From contig JAPLFR010000007.1 of NCBI GenBank assembly GCA_026390575.1, positions 1 to 64,000 of the forward strand: a DNA stretch of 64,000 nt, read 5' to 3'. This document shows, piece by piece, positions 8,361 to 16,961 of the stretch. The stretch's first letter is position 1, and every line of letters begins with the position of its first letter. A program made the translations under genes and the position numbers. Below the pieces are notes generated by a model. The model worked only from the letters and a program-made list of their open reading frames with translations. It was not told the origin of the DNA and ran no database searches. The stretch is from Ignavibacteriales bacterium. GTDB taxonomy: Bacteria; Bacteroidota; Ignavibacteria; UBA10030.

Positions 8361-9497
8361 TTATTCATCATAGTCGGCAGATTTTAAAAATCTAGAAAAT
8401 TGACGCAAATGTTCGCCAAGCTGTTTGTCGACTTCAACAGAGGTTCCTTCCCGACGGATAAGCCCAGACTTAGAAAATTTCTTTACTAGTTCAACGCGTT
8501 CCTCTTGAACATACACACGACGATATGCGTCTTCGTTACTAACTGAAACAGCGCTAGGTGAATGAACAATCATATTTCTTAAATTAGATCTATCTGGTTG
8601 ATCAAGGGCAGATCGAAGTTGAGACTTATTAGAAATCATTTTTATCAAAGAACGGATGGGTTCTATACCATCAACAAGAAAAGAATCAAGAAAGATGGAG
8701 TCCGTATCGACAATAGAAGACTTATAAATATCCTTATATTTTTCGACCAAAGAAACCCTCTTTCGTTTTTTTCGCCTGTCGGCAGCATCCGAAAATGGTA
8801 AAACAATACCAAACGCGACAAACAAAATGAGAATTATTAAAGCTATTGGATAAGCGAGAATGCGGACAAGTTGCATTAATAGACCACCCCTAAATGAATC
8901 AGTCCAGAAATTAGACTCAGTCTTTTCTTGGAAGGATTTTGTGATTTGGATGTTATCCATACCAGCAATCTTACCCATAGGTAGAAGAGACGGAGATTTT
9001 GAAGCATCGTGAATAATTAGGAGCTTGAGAGAAATAAACTTATCTCTTTCGAGAATAACTTTTTCAAAAAATACTGAGTCAGGTGCGTGAATGGTTGGCT
9101 TTAAATCAGTACGGAGGTAGTCAGAATTTGATTCGAGTGGATTTGCCTCAATAATACGTCCATCGGTTATTCGGAATCCCCATGGTTTTGTTTGATCAAA
9201 CATCGGTTGTGTTATATCTACTTGGCCGACGTTTGAAACCTTTATAGTAAAGATGCGAAGATTAAGTCCCTTTTGACTAATATTATCCCCGTCAAATAAA
9301 ATCGAAAGTTTCCCGAGTTGTTCTCTGACCTCAAGAACATTTGCTTCACTGACTATGTCAAATTGAATGGCGGGCTTTTTCTCATAGACCAATGCGATGT
9401 ATACCGCGACAATAATAGAAACCACGCCAACAATTGAACCTACAAATGACCAGGCAAATTTTCTGTCTAGCTGTGCAAATTCTTTCCAAAACGACAT
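8361..9497 (-). CDS. Two-pass membrane protein of unknown function (cassette C13)
   Basis: 378 residues. TM1 at about 16-37 (FVGSIVGVVSIIVAVYIALV), a ~170-residue region that should be extracytoplasmic, TM2 at about 210-235 (LVRILAYPIALIILILFVAF), a basic stretch RRKKRKR, then a cytoplasmic helical C-terminus. Layout suggests a sensor or signalling-like protein, but no domain is recognised. Strong Shine-Dalgarno AGGAGG before the ATG at 9497 supports the start and suggests efficient translation once transcribed. One of the larger cassette genes. Confidence 0.78.
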   Translation of the reverse strand: MSFWKEFAQLDRKFAWSFVGSIVGVVSIIVAVYIALVYEKKPAIQFDIVSEANVLEVREQLGKLSILFDGDNISQKGLNLRIFTIKVSNVGQVDITQPMFDQTKPWGFRITDGRIIEANPLESNSDYLRTDLKPTIHAPDSVFFEKVILERDKFISLKLLIIHDASKSPSLLPMGKIAGMDNIQITKSFQEKTESNFWTDSFRGGLLMQLVRILAYPIALIILILFVAFGIVLPFSDAADRRKKRKRVSLVEKYKDIYKSSIVDTDSIFLDSFLVDGIEPIRSLIKMISNKSQLRSALDQPDRSNLRNMIVHSPSAVSVSNEDAYRRVYVQEERVELVKKFSKSGLIRREGTSVEVDKQLGEHLRQFSRFLKSADYDE

Positions 9498-9546
9498 AGT
9501 TAGCCTCCTTTGATTAATTTCTTATATCGATGCTCTTTCAAACGCC

Positions 9547-9740
9547 ACCTAACGGACTGGCGCTAAGCTGCGGCGTTGATAAGTTTCAAGTTGCTGAAAA
9601 CGAAATGAGTTCACACTGATAGCCTTCAATATGTACTAAACCGTTACGAGCCATGCTTAACGTACAAGCCCGCCGACAATTGCTTTTTAGTAAAGCCGGC
9701 GGGCGACGCTCATTCCGTCGGCTTGAGCGCCTGGTTAGGC
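9547..9740 (-). other. attC site of cassette C12, with hairpin insertion
   Basis: 194 bp, ACCTAAC (9547-9553) to GTTAGGC (9734-9740), GGCGCT/AGCGCC arms. Short type plus the 37-bp palindromic element at 9668-9704. Confidence 0.93.
9668..9704. repeat. 37-bp palindromic insertion in attC
   Basis: GCCCGCCG (9668-9675) pairs with CGGCGGGC (9697-9704). Differs only at a few loop bases from the copy at 7871-7907. Confidence 0.85.
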
Positions 9741-9745
9741 AACCG

Positions 9746-10537
9746 CTATTTTTCAGTATTTAATAATTTGTATTTACTAAGTTTATACTTAAAAATTGGG
9801 AATAATTCTCCAAAAATAGAAACCACATTTTTTCTTGCTGATGTTTCAAATGTAAGGAGCAAAGGTTTTATTTTTGTGAGTTGACCCTTCCACAGCAAAG
9901 ATAATATTCTAGGATGGATAACAGGATGGTCATGTTCCTGAAGGAAAGTATAAGAATTAAGTTCTATATAACGTTCTTCATCAACTAGGTCTACAAAACC
10001 TGATTCTTCTCCTCTATGGAGAAAGCGATGACGCCGAGAAATATGTGGATCTAATGTTTTCCTCAATTGTCGGAGTGACTTGACCAAGTCCGAACCTGCT
10101 ATCCATTTATGTTGCGTAATTATCTCGAATGTACAAAACCGTGGCGACAAACCAAGTTCGTATACTTCAGCTGAAAGCATGAGCATGCAATCAAGAATAC
10201 TTGCCATCGAGGTTGTGTAAACAAAGAAATGATAATCTGTCCAGTCTCTGCGCCCATTAGAATTATCTTTTGTTAAAAAACCTTTGGGTGAACGATTAAT
10301 TAGATATTGTGAATAACGAATTCTATCGAAAACCTTTATTAGGTTTGATGCATTATTAAAAACGTCAGTAACATACAGTTCACCTTGGTTTAATCGAGAG
10401 CGATTTGTTCTGCGCCATTCCTTATATTTTTCTTCATCCTCCGGAATACCTGATGCACCTGCCTTAGTGATTGGATGAAATATATCAAGTAATAATTTAA
10501 AAAAAGGTTGAGCAACTATTTCAGTTGATTTATCCAT
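9746..10537 (-). CDS. Possible Cthe_2314-like HEPN protein (cassette C12)
   Basis: 263 residues, soluble and helical. RRHRFLHRGEE (near residue 170) is an R-x4-H motif preceded by a long helix (LVKSLRQLRKTLDPHI), as in HEPN-fold families. It also has DWTDYHFFVYTTSMASILDCMLML as a core helix. Resemblance to the Cthe_2314-like HEPN group is from recall only. ATG at 10537, no clear Shine-Dalgarno. Single gene of its cassette; no adjacent MNT partner, so a toxin-antitoxin pair is not evident. Confidence 0.72.
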   Translation of the reverse strand: MDKSTEIVAQPFFKLLLDIFHPITKAGASGIPEDEEKYKEWRRTNRSRLNQGELYVTDVFNNASNLIKVFDRIRYSQYLINRSPKGFLTKDNSNGRRDWTDYHFFVYTTSMASILDCMLMLSAEVYELGLSPRFCTFEIITQHKWIAGSDLVKSLRQLRKTLDPHISRRHRFLHRGEESGFVDLVDEERYIELNSYTFLQEHDHPVIHPRILSLLWKGQLTKIKPLLLTFETSARKNVVSIFGELFPIFKYKLSKYKLLNTEK

Positions 10538-10550
10538 GTTTTTAGCGGTT

Positions 10551-10747
10551 GCCTAACGGACTGCGGCTAAGCTGACCGCGTGACCAATTTTAATGTTACA
10601 CAAAACGAAATGAGTTCATGCTGATAACAAAATTAAATTTACTCAACCAATGAGGTACTAAAAAGCTACTTATGAAAACTTAAATCCACCATTAGCCATG
10701 TAAATTGTTCCCACGCTCATCCGGTCAGCTTGAGCCGCTGGTTAGGC
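10551..10747 (-). other. attC site of cassette C11
   Basis: 197 bp, GCCTAAC (10551-10557) to GTTAGGC (10741-10747), arms GCGGCT/AGCCGC. Long type. Confidence 0.94.
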
Positions 10748-10812
10748 GGCGCATAGTGTATTGTTTTTGACAAATATTACGATCTACACAATTACAAACA
10801 AATGGTTAAGCA

Positions 10813-11127
10813 CTATTTGTGCAATAAATGATACGTGAGTTCAAGAATCGCAACCTCAAGCAGGAAAATAAATATTGATATAGGCCAACCGTGAACTTCT
10901 GCCGTGAGATAACAGAATATGCCAAATCCAAAAATGAATACTGGATATGCGTAACCATCTACACGAGTACGTATCTCTTTTTGGAGACTAAAGTTTCTTT
11001 TTGATTTCTCATTCAACTGGCGGTTACAATCATCGCAAATGTAACTTGTGAAAACCATTTCTCGATTACAGACATCACACTGTAACTTACCTTTTACTTG
11101 AACTGGAATTTCAGTTTGCGAAGCCAT
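10813..11127 (-). CDS. Zinc-ribbon membrane protein (cassette C11)
   Basis: 104 residues. N-terminal zinc ribbon CDVCNREMVFTSYICDDCNR (two CxxC pairs, about residues 17-36) in the cytoplasm, then a basic linker and two membrane helices (about 60-78 and 82-100). No enzyme motif. ATG at 11127 without clear ribosome binding site. About 65 bp of AT-rich sequence separates the stop from its attC. Function unknown. Confidence 0.72.
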   Translation of the reverse strand: MASQTEIPVQVKGKLQCDVCNREMVFTSYICDDCNRQLNEKSKRNFSLQKEIRTRVDGYAYPVFIFGFGIFCYLTAEVHGWPISIFIFLLEVAILELTYHLLHK

Positions 11128-11174
11128 CTGATTTCGTCCAATCGTGTGAATACGATCCTTGTATTATTTGCGCC

Positions 11175-11332
11175 GCCTAACGGACTGGCGCTAAGCTGCG
11201 GCGCTGAAAAGTTTCAACATGCACCCAGCGAAGTGAGTTCATGCTGAAAAAGAAATTATTAAGAACGAAACCTATGCACGCCATGATTAACGTACCCAGC
11301 TGGCAACCGTCAGCTTGAGCGCCTGGTTAGGG
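11175..11332 (-). other. attC site of cassette C10
   Basis: 158 bp, GCCTAAC (11175-11181) to GTTAGGG (11326-11332), GGCGCT/AGCGCC arms. Short type. Confidence 0.95.
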
Positions 11333-11389
11333 CGCAAGCACCAACGACTCTTGAATTAAAAGTTTTGTGCCAGAAAAGAGAAAAATATT

Positions 11390-11668
11390 ATGAGACGAAT
11401 AGATTATCATGTTGCAATGAAAGATGATATTACAATTAAAGAATTGGTTGGGTTACTTAAATGGATAATAAATAGTCCAATCTGGGCTTATCCTCGCACA
11501 TCCAAATTCAACCAATTACCCGAAAACATAAAACGCCATGTAGAGATAAAATATCATCAAATAGATGAGCCGAAATTGAAAAAACTGTCCGGTTCATTTT
11601 ACAATAAGGACAATGCATTGACAAGCGAAACCGACGAGAAGCAAACACATGCCAGAATTGTACCATGA
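11390..11668 (+). CDS. Possible reversed cassette gene (C10)
   Basis: 92 residues on the plus strand, opposite to all other cassette genes: MRRIDYHVAMKDDITIKELV and then PIWAYPRTSKFNQLPENIKR. Purine-rich AGAAAAGAG lies about 10 nt before the ATG. No minus-strand frame of comparable length is seen in this 538-bp cassette. A second overlapping plus-strand frame (11649-11876) ends on a stop formed by the next attC and may be a frame-shifted continuation or chance. Being antisense to the array, it would need its own promoter. No family recognised. Confidence 0.5.
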   Translation: MRRIDYHVAMKDDITIKELVGLLKWIINSPIWAYPRTSKFNQLPENIKRHVEIKYHQIDEPKLKKLSGSFYNKDNALTSETDEKQTHARIVP

Positions 11669-11870
11669 GTTACTTTTATCATACTTTACCTTTTCTATGG
11701 GCATAATATCTCAATTCCTATCAAACTCTAAGTATGACGGAACAAATTTCCAGAGAATCAATGAACCGACAATATTCAAAAACAATCCGACAACATTTAG
11801 GATGATTGAAATACAGGGTTGCATATTTTTACCCTTTCAATTAAGAGGCACAAAACTTTGTTTGCTTGCG

Positions 11871-12028
11871 CCCTAACGGACTGGCGCTAAGCTGCGGCGC
11901 TGAAAAGTTTCAACATGCACCCAGAGAAGTGAGTTCATGCTGAAAAAGAAATTATTAAGACTAAAACCTATACACGCCATGCGTAACGTACCCGGCTGGC
12001 AACCGTCAGCTTGAGCGCCTGGTTAGGG
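11871..12028 (-). other. attC site of cassette C9
   Basis: 158 bp, CCCTAAC (11871-11877) to GTTAGGG (12022-12028), GGCGCT/AGCGCC arms. Short type. Confidence 0.95.
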
Positions 12029-12093
12029 CGCACATAAATGAAATAGAAAACCATATTGCAAAGAAGGCACAATGAAACTTAAATACCTTGACT

Positions 12094-12591
12094 TTATTTG
12101 CAAATCCTTTGATCCAATCGTTTTGCATATGTTTGCAGGTCGATGGAATCAGAAGTGCCAACCATACGAATATGAACGACTATTGACTTACGAACGAATG
12201 CAAGGTCTCCATTATCGTTCAATGGAACTCCAAGAAGTTCAGGTGTTAATGCGTGAGAAATAACTTGAGCACATTGTTCACCGATTGTTTTAACCGATTC
12301 TACAGATCGTTTGTACAAATCGTCTTCTTCACTCTGGCCGAAACCAGATACAATGATTGAAAAAGATTTCTTAGCCGTATCATTGTCAGAGCAAATAAAT
12401 AACGCAATACCACCAGCAATTTCACCTTTGAAGGCAAGTTGCTGGTAAATGCTCACCTCAGGTTTTGGCAGTTCAGAAAACATTGCCGGGACTTCATCAC
12501 GGATTTGTCCACCTGCAAATCCAACTGGTAAATCGCCGGGCTGAATAAGAAGCGATTCAAGCTGATCGTAGGTAAATTGTAACTGAGGCAT
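12094..12591 (-). CDS. Conserved-looking soluble protein (cassette C9)
   Basis: 165 residues, no signal or membrane segment. Mixed alpha/beta, with strands such as GGIALFICSD and KSIVVHIRMVG. Strong AGGAGG about 8 nt before the ATG at 12591. About 65 bp separates the stop from the attC. No family recognised from sequence. A short plus-strand frame over the same bases is treated as a shadow. Confidence 0.75.
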   Translation of the reverse strand: MPQLQFTYDQLESLLIQPGDLPVGFAGGQIRDEVPAMFSELPKPEVSIYQQLAFKGEIAGGIALFICSDNDTAKKSFSIIVSGFGQSEEDDLYKRSVESVKTIGEQCAQVISHALTPELLGVPLNDNGDLAFVRKSIVVHIRMVGTSDSIDLQTYAKRLDQRICK

Positions 12592-12623
12592 TATTATTCC
12601 TCCTGTGAATTATTTTGCGTGCG

Positions 12624-12820
12624 CCCTAACGGACTGCGGCTAAGCTGCCGCGTGACCAATTTTCAAATTGCACCAAACGAAATAAGTTCATGCTGATAAC
12701 CAAATTCATCTGCACTCAACCAACGAGGCACTGAAAAGTTAATAATAAAAACGTCAACCCACCATTAGCCATGTTAATTGCTCCCACGCTCATACGGTCA
12801 GCTTGAGCCGCTGGTTAGGC
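12624..12820 (-). other. attC site of cassette C8
   Basis: 197 bp, CCCTAAC (12624-12630) to GTTAGGC (12814-12820), GCGGCT/AGCCGC arms. Long type. Supplies the stop codon of the C8 gene. Confidence 0.94.
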
Positions 12821-13258
12821 AGCCTGAACTTCTATTCCTTTTGATTTCGCTAAATCAATTATTTTCAGTTTGATTTCTCTGAGATGTTGAAATGTTAAAT
12901 TGCCAAGATAAACATTGGATGGCTCGCCGGATTTCGCATAGATTTTTAAATTGAATAGACTTACTTCGATTTTTGCGATGTTCTCCCATCTATGCAAAAT
13001 ATTCTTCGGTGTACTAATAGGTCCCTCGATACCGGTCTCATCAAACGAAAATAATTTTGGTTTATAAAACCAACGGTAACCAATTGCAAAGACAATTGCA
13101 CCGAAACCAATAAGTATACCTATATATCGAAAGCTATTATCGGACAATATTGCTTGTACAATATTTGAAATACCTATAAGTCCTAATAATGATCTCTGAA
13201 TGAATCTGTTAATAGGTTTTGCAGGTTCAGGTTGTAGATCAATACTGAATTTCTCCAT
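12815..13258 (-). CDS. Small membrane protein with PH-like C-terminus (cassette C8)
   Basis: 147 residues. Two hydrophobic segments (about 26-44 and 49-66) are followed by KLFSFDETGIEGPI .. RWENIAKIEVSLFNLKIYA, a pattern seen in bacterial PH-domain (YcxB/YdbT-like) membrane proteins. ATG at 13258 is chosen over an in-frame TTG at 13270 because GGAG lies 8 nt upstream of the ATG. The TAA stop is inside the attC core. Function unknown; family resemblance moderate. Confidence 0.72.
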   Translation of the reverse strand: MEKFSIDLQPEPAKPINRFIQRSLLGLIGISNIVQAILSDNSFRYIGILIGFGAIVFAIGYRWFYKPKLFSFDETGIEGPISTPKNILHRWENIAKIEVSLFNLKIYAKSGEPSNVYLGNLTFQHLREIKLKIIDLAKSKGIEVQAA

Positions 13259-13286
13259 TGGATTCTCCAATAATTATTTTCAGGCT

Positions 13287-13480
13287 GCCTAACGGATTGG
13301 CGCTAAGCTGCGGCGTGACCAAGCCTCAAATTGCACCAAACGAAACGAGTTTACGCTGAAAACTGAATTAATTACACAAAAAGAACTTAATACTATAAAC
13401 TTACTAATGAAACCAATACCCGTTGCTCGCAATGAATTTTGTAGCACGCTCATTCCGTCAGCTTGAGCGCCTGGTTAGGC
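13287..13480 (-). other. attC site of cassette C7
   Basis: 194 bp, GCCTAAC (13287-13293) to GTTAGGC (13474-13480), GGCGCT/AGCGCC arms. Long type. Supplies the stop codon of the C7 gene. Confidence 0.94.
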
Positions 13481-14023
13481 GGTGCGATTTCTAACTTTAA
13501 AATCTGTGAAATGATTAAAGACATCACCAATACATGTAGTCGCATAAAGGATGTAATTCACAATTCTGTTTAATTCAGAAAGTTCTGCATATTCATACTG
13601 AAACTTTAATCCAGAAGATGCTTTTGATGTTGTCTTCCTTCTGCGAACTTTTTGTGTGGTTGGTTCTAAGTCCCATTGCGAATGTATTAATTTGTTACGC
13701 AACTCTTCTGCCTTTAAACAAACGGAAATAAGTTCAGACAACGCGACTTTTGGGTCATGTTTTCCAAAATTAAATTCTGTATCTGAAAGTCTAAGTTTCA
13801 TAAGAGAAGAAAAAAGATTGATTCGATTTTTAAACGACATTTCGGCTACTATTGATTCAGCCTCGTAATCGTCAACGGTAAGTAAAGATGCGATTGCTAC
13901 AAGTAGCTGAACATCCAGAGAAGAAAAAGCTATAATAGCTCTTCCAAGTATTAGTTCATATTCATCTGGAATAAATGGCCCTGGCGATTCATTGTTTTTA
14001 TATGAATCATACTGGATAAACAT
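13475..14023 (-). CDS. Possible HEPN-fold protein (cassette C7)
   Basis: 182 residues, helical. LKAEELRNKLIHSQW (about residues 108-122) gives the RN-x3-H signature typical of HEPN-related proteins, and the helix IIAFSSLDVQLLVAIASLL fits the first long helix of such folds. Lys/Arg-rich loop QKVRRRKTTSK. AAGGAA lies about 10 nt before the ATG at 14023. The TAA stop is part of the attC core (GCC TAA C). Enzymatic activity cannot be judged from this motif alone. Confidence 0.74.
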   Translation of the reverse strand: MFIQYDSYKNNESPGPFIPDEYELILGRAIIAFSSLDVQLLVAIASLLTVDDYEAESIVAEMSFKNRINLFSSLMKLRLSDTEFNFGKHDPKVALSELISVCLKAEELRNKLIHSQWDLEPTTQKVRRRKTTSKASSGLKFQYEYAELSELNRIVNYILYATTCIGDVFNHFTDFKVRNRTA

Positions 14024-14051
14024 AATTATGATTCCTTATTTCTATCGCACC

Positions 14052-14247
14052 GCCTAACGGATGGGCGCTAAGCTGCGGCATGACCAAACCTCAACATGCA
14101 CCCAACGAAACAAGTTTACGCTGATAACTAAATTATTTGTACCCAACCAACGAGGTACTGAATAGTTAATTATGAAAACCTAAACCCACCGCACGCAATG
14201 CGTAACGTACCCACGCTTATTCCGTCAGCTTGAGAGCCTGGTTAGGG
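14052..14247 (-). other. attC site of cassette C6
   Basis: 196 bp, GCCTAAC (14052-14058) to GTTAGGG (14241-14247). Arms GGCGCT/AGAGCC contain one mismatch, the only clearly imperfect inner arm seen. Long type. Confidence 0.92.
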
Positions 14248-14256
14248 CGCAACAGA

Positions 14257-16386
14257 TTATTTTATAAGCAAAAGTTTCCTTGTTTGTACAAAACTTCCTG
14301 CTTGTATTCGATATATATACACACCACTTGCTAATTTACCCCCATTTAGAATTTTCTCATATCTTCCTAGATTCAAATCCTCGTTCACTAGCGTTGCCAA
14401 CTCTCTACCTAGTAGATCAAAGATTTTCAGTGTGACGAATTCGGAATGTGGAATTTGAAACCTTATTAGCGTGCTTGGATTGAATGGATTCGGATAATTT
14501 TGTGCAAGAAAGAACTTCGTCGGTTCCAATAATGTTTCTTCTACATCGTTTACGTTACTTACACTTTTAAAAAGGCCATGTCTCCAAGTACCGATGTACA
14601 GAGAACCTGATAATGATAAAGCCATACATTGTGTTCGAAGATCGGTCAAGCCTGAATTGATCTGAATCCATGAAATTCCACGGTCTGTCGATTTGTACAC
14701 TCCGTCGTAGCTCGTTGAGACATATAGATCACCTTTAGGATTCTCTACGATGGAAACAATTCCTTGCTGAGCCAATGTTCCCCCTAATCCGGTCCATGTT
14801 AGTCCATCGTCAGTAGATTTGTATATACCAGACGTACCTGCCAAGATTGTTCCATTCATCAGACGATACAAACACGCAACGGAGTTTGATCCTAAACTGA
14901 TCGGAGTCCAAAAATCACCATTATTGGTCGAGCGGAAAACCTGCCCATTAAAACTTCCTGCCAGTAAGGTGCCGGAAGGAGAAGAGATCATCGAAAAAAT
15001 TGTTAGACTTGTTAAACCATTATTAACAGCAACCCACGAACTACCTCTGTCAGTTGAACGAAATATGCCCCCCCAGTAATCTCCCGCAAAGATGGTACCA
15101 GATAATCCCTCCGTAATTGTAAATATTGAGGAAATGTTTAATCCCGTTGAAGATAGCTGCCATGAATTGCCTGTGTCGGTTGATTTAAAGACCTTTTCAC
15201 CCCCTGCATAGATATCTCCATTTATCGACCGGTAAAAACATCGGGTGATCGTATTAGAATTTCCAACCTCCATCTTCGTCCACGTCTGCCCACCATCGGT
15301 TGACCGATGGATATCAGTTTCTTCAGTAAAAGAAAATAGACTGCAAAATACTACATTAGCATTAACTGCGAATACTGCTTCAATATCGGCACTGTGAATA
15401 CCGGTACAACTCTTTATCCAAGTATCACCATTGTCTGTTGATCGAAAAATACCGGCATAATAATTGCCAGCGAGAATGCAGTTTTCATCAGGAATGATCA
15501 ATGCCCTCACATCTCCACTTGTGTAGGGTGGTGAAGCCACGACATCCCAAGTTGTTCCGTGATTGGTAGATCTGAACACCTCGCCCCAACCGCCATTATT
15601 AGTTCCAGTAAACAAGATACCCGTGCTAGATATTACAGATGACGACACATTTCTCATATCATAAACATAATTCGATCGCGGAGTCCATAGATCACCGTTA
15701 TTTGTGGAGACATAAACAGACGGGATTTGGGATACAAAGGCAAGCACACCCCCTATTCCGTCTTCAGCGAATGAAGTCGGCGGAAGATCACTCACTTTTT
15801 GCCAAGTCGAACCATCATCAGTTGAGCGATAAATACTGGGATTAATAGCTGTACAGTAGTCACACGCTGGAGCAATGCTTCCGAAAATAGTTCCGTTGCT
15901 CAGTTTGTATAATATTAGAGCTTTACAATAGCCAAGTTGTTGAGTTCGATTTATCCATGTATTTCCAGTGTCGTCAGATGTATAGACTCCATTATAGTAT
16001 GTTCCAACAATTATTCGACCTGTTCCTGTGACACAGAGTGATTGTACACCTAAACTCTGTAAAGGTGTTTTGTTCCAGTTGTTACCTCCATCAATCGAGC
16101 GATACAGGTTCGAGGCTCCGGCGAACAGAAAACCATTTGATGTGACTGCCAAACAGTTGATATCGTTTCCGGTAAGCCCAATCGAGTTCCATGACTGGCC
16201 TCCATTGGACGAACTATAGATACCTTGATTTGCTGTACCAGCTAGGATTCTGCCAGACGAATCCTTAGCGAATGAAAGTATGAACCCGGAATCATAAGGG
16301 CCATTGGTCTGCTGCCAGAAGTTGGTTTGCGATAAACTCATCGGTGAAAAGAATAATATAATTGAAATAATGACAAATATTTTCAT
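14257..16386 (-). CDS. T9SS-sorted Asp-box beta-propeller protein (cassette C6)
   Basis: 709 residues, the largest cassette gene here. Signal peptide MKIFVIISIILFFSPMSLS. About 13 BNR/Asp-box repeats of about 40-50 residues follow (YRSIDGGNNW, FRSTDNGDTW, HRSTDGGQTW, YKSTDDGLTW and others), the hallmark of sialidase- or photosystem stability factor-like propellers. The C-terminal ~85 residues are a T9SS sorting domain (AQNYPNPFNPSTLIRF, ending VQTRKLLLIK). Expected at the cell surface or outside. No sialidase catalytic Arg triad was identified, so an enzymatic role is not claimed; adhesion or glycan binding is possible. Confidence 0.9.
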   Translation of the reverse strand: MKIFVIISIILFFSPMSLSQTNFWQQTNGPYDSGFILSFAKDSSGRILAGTANQGIYSSSNGGQSWNSIGLTGNDINCLAVTSNGFLFAGASNLYRSIDGGNNWNKTPLQSLGVQSLCVTGTGRIIVGTYYNGVYTSDDTGNTWINRTQQLGYCKALILYKLSNGTIFGSIAPACDYCTAINPSIYRSTDDGSTWQKVSDLPPTSFAEDGIGGVLAFVSQIPSVYVSTNNGDLWTPRSNYVYDMRNVSSSVISSTGILFTGTNNGGWGEVFRSTNHGTTWDVVASPPYTSGDVRALIIPDENCILAGNYYAGIFRSTDNGDTWIKSCTGIHSADIEAVFAVNANVVFCSLFSFTEETDIHRSTDGGQTWTKMEVGNSNTITRCFYRSINGDIYAGGEKVFKSTDTGNSWQLSSTGLNISSIFTITEGLSGTIFAGDYWGGIFRSTDRGSSWVAVNNGLTSLTIFSMISSPSGTLLAGSFNGQVFRSTNNGDFWTPISLGSNSVACLYRLMNGTILAGTSGIYKSTDDGLTWTGLGGTLAQQGIVSIVENPKGDLYVSTSYDGVYKSTDRGISWIQINSGLTDLRTQCMALSLSGSLYIGTWRHGLFKSVSNVNDVEETLLEPTKFFLAQNYPNPFNPSTLIRFQIPHSEFVTLKIFDLLGRELATLVNEDLNLGRYEKILNGGKLASGVYIYRIQAGSFVQTRKLLLIK

Positions 16387-16407
16387 ATGGTTTTCTTTCG
16401 CGTTGCG

Positions 16408-16565
16408 CCCTAACGGACCGGCACTAAGCTGCGGCGTTGAAAAGTTTCGTCATGCAACCAACGAAACAAGTTCCACAACGAAAGTTTTCGCATTTGCACT
16501 CGACCGTTACTCGCCATGTTAATTGCACCCAACTGGCAACCGTCAGCTTGAGTGCCTGGTTAGGC
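16408..16565 (-). other. attC site of cassette C5
   Basis: 158 bp, CCCTAAC (16408-16414) to GTTAGGC (16559-16565). Arms GGCACT/AGTGCC, a compensated variant found only here. Confidence 0.93.
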
Positions 16566-16595
16566 TGAAATTATAATTGATGAATTGTAGTTGAA

Positions 16596-16796
16596 TCAAA
16601 ATACAAATTTTTGCAATAACTTTATCAACTCTAATTTTTCTGACACGGGCGGTGCGTTTAATCTTTGCACAAAACGTTCAAAGAACCACTGCCACTTTTG
16701 AAAACGATACTCGAAAAGTTCTATCCACGCCGATTGGTGGAACAATACTTCCAAATTATTTTTAAATACCAGCAATGAAATAAATTCATTACGCAC
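16596..16796 (-). CDS. Small ORF in IR-bounded cassette C5 (doubtful)
   Basis: 66 codons from a GTG at 16796. Aromatic-rich (HQSAWIELFEYRFQKWQWFF) and ends in PVSEKLELIKLLQKFVF, a tail also encoded, with few changes, in the otherwise gene-less cassettes C4 and C17. It lies largely within a 164-bp module whose ends are inverted repeats (16642-16656 and 16792-16805). No ribosome binding site seen. The conserved tail argues for translation at some time; the broken relative in C14 argues for a dispensable or non-coding module. Confidence 0.42.
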   Translation of the reverse strand: MRNEFISLLVFKNNLEVLFHQSAWIELFEYRFQKWQWFFERFVQRLNAPPVSEKLELIKLLQKFVF

Positions 16797-16805
16797 CGCA
16801 CGTGC
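16642..16805. repeat. 164-bp module with inverted-repeat ends (copy in C5)
   Basis: Ends GACACGGGCGGTGCG and CGCACCGCACGTGC are imperfect inverted repeats. Same length and gap-free similarity as 8024-8187 in C14. Cassettes C4 (17038-17131) and C17 (5553-5618) keep the ends but have shorter interiors. Confidence 0.65.
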
Positions 16806-16806
16806 A

Positions 16807-16961
16807 GCCTAACGGACTGCGCATAAGCTGCGGCGTTGATAAGTTTCGTGATGCAACCAACGAAATGAGTTCATGCTGGATATTTGCATTTGCACCCAGC
16901 CGTTGCTCGCCATGTTTAACGTACTCAGCTGGCAACCGTCAGCTTGATGCGCTGGTTAGGC
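16807..16961 (-). other. attC site of cassette C4
   Basis: 155 bp, GCCTAAC (16807-16813) to GTTAGGC (16955-16961), GCGCAT/ATGCGC arms. Near-duplicate of the attC at 5319-5476. Confidence 0.94.

Noticed and set aside
12072-12263. Plus-strand frame at the start of cassette C9
   Set aside because: Mostly antisense to the 165-residue gene that has a strong AGGAGG site.
14257-16386. Sialidase activity for the Asp-box protein
   Set aside because: Asp-boxes are structural; no catalytic Arg triad or nucleophile Tyr could be assigned by eye.
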